Positions 7,101 through 11,239 of a DNA stretch of 11,239 nt are shown here, one piece after another. A program made the position numbers and the translations under genes. The first letter of the stretch is position 1, and each line of letters starts with the position of its first letter. The notes beneath the pieces were generated by a model, which saw only the letters and a program-made list of their open reading frames with translations, was not told where the DNA came from and searched no databases. This stretch comes from Chthoniobacter flavus (GTDB lineage: Bacteria > Verrucomicrobiota > Verrucomicrobiia > Chthoniobacterales > Terrimicrobiaceae), in the NCBI GenBank assembly GCA_945903555.1, contig CAMDOJ010000047.1, positions 1 to 11,239 of the forward strand, read 5' to 3'.

Positions 7101-9098
7101 TCAGGCAAAGATATCTTCTCCCCCGACTCTGGTGACACAGCGCCGGATGCGGAAGACGTGAGCTGGGCGGGAATGCGGATCGAGCGAAATAAAGTTGCGC
7201 GAACCTTGCCACAAATATCTCTCGCCGGTAATCAGATCTTCAACTTGATAGGCTTCGGTTTCGGCTAATCCAAATTCCGCCAGAGGGACATGAATAAAGG
7301 CCGTTTGCGTATTTCTAGGATCAACGGTCACAGCGACGAGTAATGCCTCTTCGAGAGAAGCGGTGGTTTTGCTGAAGCAGAGGATTTGGTCATTCTCCGC
7401 GGTGTGAGTCCGAAGATTAGCGTATTCTCTAAGCGCACGGTTTTCGCGACGGATTTTGTTCAGTCGCGTGAGGTAGTCTTTGATATTCCCTGGTGCGTTC
7501 CAATCGCGGCCCTTGAATTGGTATTTTTCGGAGTCCACGTATTCTTCTTTGCTTGGAACCGGCGAATTCTCGCACAATTCGAATCCGCTATAGATGCCAT
7601 AGACAGGCATGGTCAATGCCGCCAGCGCGGCTCGGATCAAAAATGCGGGCCGCCCGCCGTGCTGAAGATACTCAGGCAGGATGTCGGGGGTGTTTACGAA
7701 GAAGTTGGCGCGGAAGTACTCCTTCATCGGGCCTTGGGTGAGTTCGGTCAAATACTCGCTCAACTCGTGCTTTGTATTCCGCCAAGTGAAATACGTGTAG
7801 CCTTGCGTGTAGCCGACCTTGGCGAGTTCCTGCATCATGTTTGGCTTGGTGAAAGCCTCGCTCAGAAAAACCGTCCCAGGGTATTGACGCTTCACTTCGG
7901 CGATGAGCCACTCCCAGAAGGCAACGGGCTTCGTGTGTGGGTTGTCCACCCGGAAAATCCCAACGCCATGCCCGCACCAGAAAAGAACAACGTCCCTCAA
8001 TTCGTCCCAGAGTTCCTGCCAGTTCGGATTGTGAAAGTTGAGCGGATAGACGTCCTCGTATTTTTTTGGCGGATTCTCGGCATACTTGATCGAGCCGTCC
8101 GGACGCTTGAAAAACCACTCTGGGTGGGCTTTCACGTAAGGATGGTCAGGGGAACAATTGATTGCAAAATCGAGCGCAATTTCCATGTCACGGTTTTTGA
8201 TTTCTCCGACGAGCCAATCAAAATCCTCGAGTGTTCCGAGTTCGGGAGCCACATCCTTGTGCCCGCCTCCATTGACTCCCTGCCGATTATTCCCGATGGC
8301 ATAGGGAACACCGGGTTCACCCGGTTCACAATGGAGCGAGTTGTTTCTGCCCTTACGGTTCGTTGCGCCGATCGGGTGGATCGGGGGAAAATAAATCACA
8401 TCAAAGCCCATGGCTTTCGCATCGTCGATCCGTCCAAGGCAGTCGCGGAATGTCGAACCCGTATCCTCCTTGCCTTCTGCAGACCTTGGAAAAAATTCAT
8501 ACCAAGCGGCGAAGGTCGCACGATCGCGGTCGACCCACACTGGATGAAAAGGTTCCGCCGTAGTGGAAAGTGATCGGTCGGCGTAGACCTGCATGAGCGC
8601 ACAGAGAGTGGTATCATGCGCGAGATCGTGTGCATGGGCGGCATCAGCTCCACGCATCGTTGCGGCCATTTTCTTTAAGGCTTCTCCGTCCGGCGACTTG
8701 CCCGCGCGGGTGGCGGCGGATCCAATGAAAGCAGCTCCTTCGAGAATCTCGCTCTGGAGATCAAGCAATCCGGCGGCGAATTTTTTCTCGAGCTCGTGCT
8801 GCCAAGAAAAGAAAACATCACCCCAAGCTTCGACGGTGAATTCCCAAGCTCCAGGGGAAGTCAGCGAAAGGGTGCCGCTCCAGTTATCATTGAGGTGGGG
8901 AATCATCGGAGTTTCCCTCCAAATTTTTGAGCCGACTTGCCTCCATTTCAACAAGACGGCAATTTCGTCGTGACCATCTTTGAAAACATCGGCGCTGACG
9001 GTGATCGTCTCTCCGACCGCCCGCTTGAGGGCAAAGCGGGCGTTGTCGAGGGATGGCGAGATGCGGCGGATGACTGTGGTTTCGGGGCTTTTGTTCAT
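7101..9098 (-). CDS. glgE: Alpha-1,4-glucan:maltose-1-phosphate maltosyltransferase
   Basis: This 665-residue GH13_3-type enzyme is close in length to characterised GlgE proteins. It transfers maltosyl units from alpha-maltose-1-phosphate to linear alpha-glucans in the cytoplasm, releasing phosphate. An N-terminal beta domain and helical segment precede the (beta/alpha)8 core. Signature stretches include WYEFFPRS, YFPPIHPIGATNRKGRNN and KYAENPPKKYEDVYP. The nucleophile is D385 in GIFRVDNPHTKP, the acid/base E414 in FLSEAFTKP, and the third acidic residue D472 in FFVNTPDIL. These are GlgE-type contexts rather than those of ordinary amylases or branching enzyme. The ATG at 9096-9098 overlaps the stop of the upstream kinase in ATGA, so translation is probably coupled. 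No TreS or GlgB is in view, so the source of maltose-1-phosphate is not shown here. Confidence 0.95.
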   Translation of the reverse strand: MNKSPETTVIRRISPSLDNARFALKRAVGETITVSADVFKDGHDEIAVLLKWRQVGSKIWRETPMIPHLNDNWSGTLSLTSPGAWEFTVEAWGDVFFSWQHELEKKFAAGLLDLQSEILEGAAFIGSAATRAGKSPDGEALKKMAATMRGADAAHAHDLAHDTTLCALMQVYADRSLSTTAEPFHPVWVDRDRATFAAWYEFFPRSAEGKEDTGSTFRDCLGRIDDAKAMGFDVIYFPPIHPIGATNRKGRNNSLHCEPGEPGVPYAIGNNRQGVNGGGHKDVAPELGTLEDFDWLVGEIKNRDMEIALDFAINCSPDHPYVKAHPEWFFKRPDGSIKYAENPPKKYEDVYPLNFHNPNWQELWDELRDVVLFWCGHGVGIFRVDNPHTKPVAFWEWLIAEVKRQYPGTVFLSEAFTKPNMMQELAKVGYTQGYTYFTWRNTKHELSEYLTELTQGPMKEYFRANFFVNTPDILPEYLQHGGRPAFLIRAALAALTMPVYGIYSGFELCENSPVPSKEEYVDSEKYQFKGRDWNAPGNIKDYLTRLNKIRRENRALREYANLRTHTAENDQILCFSKTTASLEEALLVAVTVDPRNTQTAFIHVPLAEFGLAETEAYQVEDLITGERYLWQGSRNFISLDPHSRPAHVFRIRRCVTRVGGEDIFA

Positions 9099-10084
9099 GA
9101 CAAGGTTTTTAATTTTTGAAGAAGCGGTTCGAGCCCATCAAGCCCTGACATGACCTCTTGGAGTGATTTTTTAGCAGCCGGGATGTGGGAAAGAAAGGAA
9201 GTGCGGCCTTTTTGGTGACCGAGAAAGCCGTAGGCGCCAAGGGCCTGCATGAGGCGCTGAAGGGCACACCATTTATAGGTTGTGTCAAAATCAGAGTCCA
9301 CCGCGCCGCCATTGGCAATCAAGCGCTTTTTATAGACTTCGACGAGTTCGTTCCGTTCGGAGCCTGTCAACGTCACATACGGGTCGTATAAGAGTGAAGC
9401 GAGATCGTATTGAGGCAAACCAAAACGCATCCCTTGGAAGTCAATCAACCACGCGGATCCCTCGGAGATCATGACGTTCTGCGATTGAAAATCACGATGC
9501 ACAAGAACGCGGGGTAGCTCGGCCAAGCGAGAGGCGGCATTCAGCAAGGCGGGCAATTGCGACAGGCTCTCCACTTCCTCTGGTGGAATCTGGAAGTGAT
9601 TTTTTAGGCAGTTTTCAAAAAAATACTCCTGCTCCCACATATAAAGATTTTGGTCAAATTCCCGCTCCAACTGGATGTTCGCGTCGCCGACAATCGAGGT
9701 CGCTTTTAAGTGCATTTGCAGCACGCCATCCAGCGTCGAGGTATAAAGCGCCATGCGGGCGTCCCTCGATTCATTTCGAAAGCTCCAGAGATCGAGTTCC
9801 CCTAGATCCTGCATCCAGATCAATCCGTCAACTGGATCATGATGATAAATCTCGGGAACGGGAACGCCAGCAGTCTGAAGGAATCGCGCTATATCGACAT
9901 AGTGCCGGTTTTCCTCCTTTTGGCTGGAGTATTTCACAAAAATCATCGACTCCCTGCCCATGCACACACGGTAGAACTTTCGTTCGGAGCCACCCTTCTC
10001 AAGGGCGACTACGGAAGGGGGTTGGCTGGAATTGAGCGAAAATCGCTCACTCGTCAGAGAGATGACATCGGCGTCGGCAAGCAT
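9095..10084 (-). CDS. Aminoglycoside phosphotransferase-fold sugar kinase, AmgK-like
   Basis: This 329-residue protein has the APH/choline-kinase fold motifs: a nucleotide-loop segment KGGSERKFYRV, the Lys of IFVKYSS, a hinge-like GLIWMQDLGE, the catalytic loop VLVHRDFQSQN with D198 as base, and a metal-binding LIDFQGMRFG with D215. GGS-x-R-x-FYRV, HRDFQSQN and IDFQ followed by YDLASLLYDPY resemble AmgK-type N-acetylmuramate/N-acetylglucosamine anomeric kinases more than antibiotic-resistance enzymes. No MurU-like nucleotidyltransferase is adjacent. Instead it overlaps glgE by 4 bases, and maltokinases that feed GlgE also belong to the wider APH-fold superfamily. Its substrate is therefore open: an amino sugar, maltose or another small molecule. 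The ATG at 10082-10084 follows an AT-rich tract (10087-10097) with no Shine-Dalgarno. Confidence 0.8.
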   Translation of the reverse strand: MLADADVISLTSERFSLNSSQPPSVVALEKGGSERKFYRVCMGRESMIFVKYSSQKEENRHYVDIARFLQTAGVPVPEIYHHDPVDGLIWMQDLGELDLWSFRNESRDARMALYTSTLDGVLQMHLKATSIVGDANIQLEREFDQNLYMWEQEYFFENCLKNHFQIPPEEVESLSQLPALLNAASRLAELPRVLVHRDFQSQNVMISEGSAWLIDFQGMRFGLPQYDLASLLYDPYVTLTGSERNELVEVYKKRLIANGGAVDSDFDTTYKWCALQRLMQALGAYGFLGHQKGRTSFLSHIPAAKKSLQEVMSGLDGLEPLLQKLKTLS

Positions 10085-10273
10085 GGATATATATAAACTG
10101 GGAAAGTAGCGTTGCTATATTCCAATACCTCCCTTGGGCAATAGGAAAGCCAAAATCACCCATGGCCGATCGCCGCAGAGTTTCTTATCCCGGCCAATTC
10201 AGAGAAGCCAGTCAGGAGCTAGGCGAGTGAAGCCCTCCCTGTTGGCGATGGAAAAATCAGGAATGGGCTCCCG

Positions 10274-10301
10274 TTAGCTGATCCCAATAACAGCTTAGCT
10301 G
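10274..10301 (+). repeat. Two TTAGCTG direct repeats 21 bp apart
   Basis: TTAGCTG occurs at 10274-10280 and 10295-10301. The 21-bp period is two turns of the DNA helix, placing both copies on the same face just upstream of the presumed -35 box of the antitoxin gene. This would suit an activator or a second operator, but two 7-mers could also be coincidence. Confidence 0.2.
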
Positions 10302-10311
10302 GCCAACGGAT

Positions 10312-10340
10312 TTGACATCTGCAAATGTAATAACTAAAGT
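10312..10340 (+). promoter_or_regulatory. Putative sigma70-type promoter of the antitoxin-toxin operon
   Basis: A perfect TTGACA (10312-10317) is followed by exactly 17 bp and then TAAAGT (10335-10340, 4 of 6 to TATAAT). Transcription starting about 7 bp after the -10 would begin at or next to the antitoxin ATG at 10347, implying a leaderless or nearly leaderless mRNA. This agrees with the absence of any Shine-Dalgarno before that ATG. Confidence 0.55.
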
Positions 10341-10344
10341 TATT
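10329..10344. promoter_or_regulatory. Perfect palindrome over the -10 box, likely antitoxin operator
   Basis: AATAACT (10329-10335), AA, AGTTATT (10338-10344) is a perfect 7-bp inverted repeat that covers the presumed -10 box and ends two bases before the antitoxin ATG. AbrB/MazE-fold antitoxins commonly bind palindromes in their own promoters, alone or with the toxin, so this is the natural autoregulatory site. Confidence 0.55.
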
Positions 10345-10346
10345 CC

Positions 10347-10577
10347 ATGATCGCTCAATCCAAAGTCCGCAAAATCGGTAATTCCCTCGGTGTGGTTCTT
10401 CCCAAGGAGGCTTTGCAACAGCTTAAAGCGGAGGAGGGAACGATCCTGTATTTTACTGAGTCGCCGGAGTGCTCGCTGCGAGTCACGCCCGAGAAGCCTG
10501 GGTTTGATGGTAAAATGGAAATTGTCGAGAGCCTGATGAAGCGCTACCGCAATACGCTTCGGGAGCTTGCAAAGTGA
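10347..10577 (+). CDS. AbrB/MazE-family antitoxin
   Basis: This 76-residue protein opens with the swapped-hairpin DNA-binding signature of the AbrB/MazE/SpoVT family: MIAQSKVRKIGNSLGVVLPKEALQQL (residues 1-26), then a beta segment GTILYFTES. The C-terminal part from about residue 52 (MEIVESLMKRYRNTLRELAK) is predicted helical and is the likely toxin-neutralising segment. Two protomers should form one DNA-binding unit that represses the operon through the palindrome at the promoter. The ATG at 10347-10349 gives the canonical N-terminus with no Shine-Dalgarno. Its stop overlaps the toxin start by 4 bases. A stand-alone transcription factor is the alternative, but the coupled toxin gene makes that unlikely. 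Confidence 0.88.
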   Translation: MIAQSKVRKIGNSLGVVLPKEALQQLKAEEGTILYFTESPECSLRVTPEKPGFDGKMEIVESLMKRYRNTLRELAK

Positions 10578-10966
10578 AAGGGCCGATATGGGTGGATCGT
10601 GACGACTGCCTCTCGATGCATGAGAAACTTCTGGATCGTTTTGGCGGCCTCAAGGGAATTCGTGACGAGGGGCTTCTCGACTCCGCCCTTAACAAGCCAA
10701 TGCACCTTTTCAGTTATGGTAACCCATCGGTTTTTCAAATGGCCGCTTCCTATGCGGTGGGGATTGTTAAAAACCATCCGTTCCTTGATGGAAATAAGAG
10801 AACAGGATTCGTTGCTGCTGCACTCTTCATTGAATTAAATGGATTTTCTTTTGAAGCCACAGAGGAGGAGGCTGTTCTCGAAACCCTCGCACTCGCTGCG
10901 AGCCATTCCACCGAGGCGGATTATGCCGCTTGGTTGGAGCGCAATTCCGTTCCGATAGAGAAGTGA
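10574..10966 (+). CDS. Doc/death-on-curing family (Fic-fold) toxin
   Basis: This 130-residue protein is close to phage P1 Doc in size (126). The core motif HPFLDGNKRTG starts at H68, with D72, N74, K75 and R76. A Lys at the position where canonical Fic AMPylases have Gly (HPFxxGNGR) is the Doc-type signature, and Doc phosphorylates EF-Tu to stop translation. The N-terminal LLDRFGGLKGIRDEGLLDSALNKP and the mid-region NPSVFQMAASYAVGIVKNHPF are typical of the family. It begins with GTG at 10574-10576, overlapping the antitoxin TGA. GGGAG eight bases upstream is the only good Shine-Dalgarno near a start in this window, so the toxin may be translated both by coupling and by re-initiation. EF-Tu as target is inferred from the family, not shown. 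Confidence 0.9.
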   Translation: MKGPIWVDRDDCLSMHEKLLDRFGGLKGIRDEGLLDSALNKPMHLFSYGNPSVFQMAASYAVGIVKNHPFLDGNKRTGFVAAALFIELNGFSFEATEEEAVLETLALAASHSTEADYAAWLERNSVPIEK

Positions 10967-10979
10967 GATCGTAAAGGAT

Positions 10980-11000
10980 TCCTGCGCGCAGGAGGTTTTT
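10980..11000 (+). terminator. Possible intrinsic terminator after the toxin gene
   Basis: The self-complementary TCCTGCGCGCAGGA (10980-10993) can fold as a 5-bp stem with a CGCG loop, plus an outer U-G pair. It is followed by GG and five T (10996-11000). It starts 14 bases after the toxin stop. The stem is short and the T-run brief, so termination may be partial. Confidence 0.4.
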
Positions 11001-11081
11001 GGTGTTTGCAGGCACAGATCGCAGCCCACTGATAGATCGACACGGTCATCGTGCGCAGCGTCTTTGGCAAACCGATCAAGG

Positions 11082-11101
11082 TCAATCATGTCCGTGATTG
11101 A
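11082..11101. promoter_or_regulatory. Perfect 7-bp inverted repeat upstream of purA
   Basis: TCAATCA (11082-11088), a 6-nt spacer, and TGATTGA (11095-11101) form a perfect inverted repeat ending 57 bp before the purA ATG. There is no T-run after it, so an operator or leader hairpin is more likely than a terminator. It does not resemble the E. coli PurR box. Confidence 0.3.
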
Positions 11102-11158
11102 GGGTAGAATTCACTTGTCAGTCTTCACCACAAACTCAAAGCTACAAGTTCATTTTTT

Positions 11159-11239
11159 ATGCCAAATACAATACTTGTCGGAGCGCAGTGGGGTGACGAA
11201 GGAAAAGGGAAGATTATCGATTTTCTCACGGATGAGGCT
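11159..11239 (+). CDS. purA: Adenylosuccinate synthetase, N-terminal fragment
   Basis: These are the first 27 codons of a gene cut by the right edge. The translation MPNTILVGAQWGDEGKGKII is the invariant PurA N-terminus. GDEGKGK contains the catalytic Asp (D13 here, as in E. coli numbering) of the GTP-dependent enzyme that converts IMP and aspartate to adenylosuccinate, the committed step of AMP synthesis. The ATG at 11159-11161 is fixed by this conserved start. A T-run (11153-11158) and no Shine-Dalgarno directly precede it. It lies downstream of the toxin gene but is probably expressed independently. Confidence 0.97.
   Translation, partial: MPNTILVGAQWGDEGKGKIIDFLTDEA

Larger units (their letters stand above)
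10085..10346. other. Divergent spacer between the kinase gene and the toxin-antitoxin operon
   Basis: These 262 bp hold no convincing gene. On the right are the putative antitoxin promoter and palindrome, preceded by two TTAGCTG direct repeats. On the left an alternating AT tract adjoins the kinase start. A 22-codon ATG frame at 10162-10230 (peptide starting MADRRRVSYPGQF) has no ribosome binding site and no recognised family. It could be chance or a remnant. Confidence 0.5.
10967..11158. other. Spacer between toxin gene and purA
   Basis: These 192 bp contain a possible terminator (10980-11000) and a perfect inverted repeat (11082-11101), and end in a T-rich stretch directly before purA. No coding sequence was supported on either strand. 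An 84-codon minus-strand frame (10835-11089) overlaps the toxin gene in antisense and has no recognised motif. Confidence 0.5.

Noticed and set aside
7386..8573. Long plus-strand open frame of 395 codons
   Set aside because: It lies entirely antisense to glgE, whose motifs are unambiguous, and its translation has no recognisable domain.
9095..10084. Kinase as an antibiotic-resistance aminoglycoside phosphotransferase
   Set aside because: Motif wording (HRDFQSQN, IDFQGMRFG) and coupling to glgE point to a metabolic sugar kinase.
10162..10230. 22-codon ATG frame, peptide starting MADRRRVSYPGQF, thought of as a transposase or small-protein remnant
   Set aside because: Too short and without a ribosome site; the resemblance to the basic N-termini of IS transposases is not strong enough.
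10835..11089. 84-codon minus-strand frame after the toxin gene
   Set aside because: Part of it is antisense to the toxin gene and it shows no family motif. A degraded gene in 10967-11089 cannot be excluded without a database search.
10085..11158. Mobile element around the toxin-antitoxin pair
   Set aside because: No transposase, integrase, terminal inverted repeats or flanking target duplication could be seen.

Overview
The window looks like ordinary bacterial chromosome of moderate, slightly GC-rich composition. It is densely coded and has a small toxin-antitoxin islet near the right end. No rRNA, tRNA, CRISPR array or insertion sequence was seen. The taxon cannot be fixed from this sequence. 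The combination of GlgE, a DnaE with an intact PHP domain and mostly absent Shine-Dalgarno sequences would fit the Verrucomicrobiota/PVC group, but that is a guess.

Layout, left to right. (1) On the minus strand, the N-terminus of an ABC transporter ATPase runs off the left edge, and rarA (AAA+ recombination/fork-maintenance ATPase) lies upstream of it. (2) A 297-bp divergent spacer holds TTGCC/GGCAA half-sites. (3) On the plus strand is a 597-aa protein with a GT-B glycosyltransferase-like body and a roughly 175-residue lysine/proline-rich tail carrying three AT-hook-like motifs. (4) Converging on it from the minus strand, in transcription order right to left, are an APH/AmgK-type small-molecule kinase, glgE (maltose-1-phosphate maltosyltransferase) and dnaE (replicative polymerase alpha subunit). 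The kinase stop and glgE start overlap in ATGA. (5) A 262-bp spacer leads to a plus-strand AbrB/MazE-type antitoxin and Doc/Fic-type toxin pair overlapping by 4 bases. A perfect palindrome sits on the antitoxin's presumed -10 element. (6) A 192-bp spacer holds a possible terminator and a perfect 7-bp inverted repeat, followed by the first 27 codons of purA.

How the genes relate. The kinase and glgE are almost certainly translationally coupled, so the kinase may act in sugar-phosphate supply or salvage linked to alpha-glucan synthesis. The antitoxin-toxin pair is a self-contained, probably autoregulated module between housekeeping genes. rarA, dnaE and purA are core replication and nucleotide genes. 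No complete new defence or mobile system is visible. The most unusual items are the AT-hook-tailed glycosyltransferase, the kinase-GlgE coupling and the apparently leaderless, palindrome-controlled toxin-antitoxin operon.
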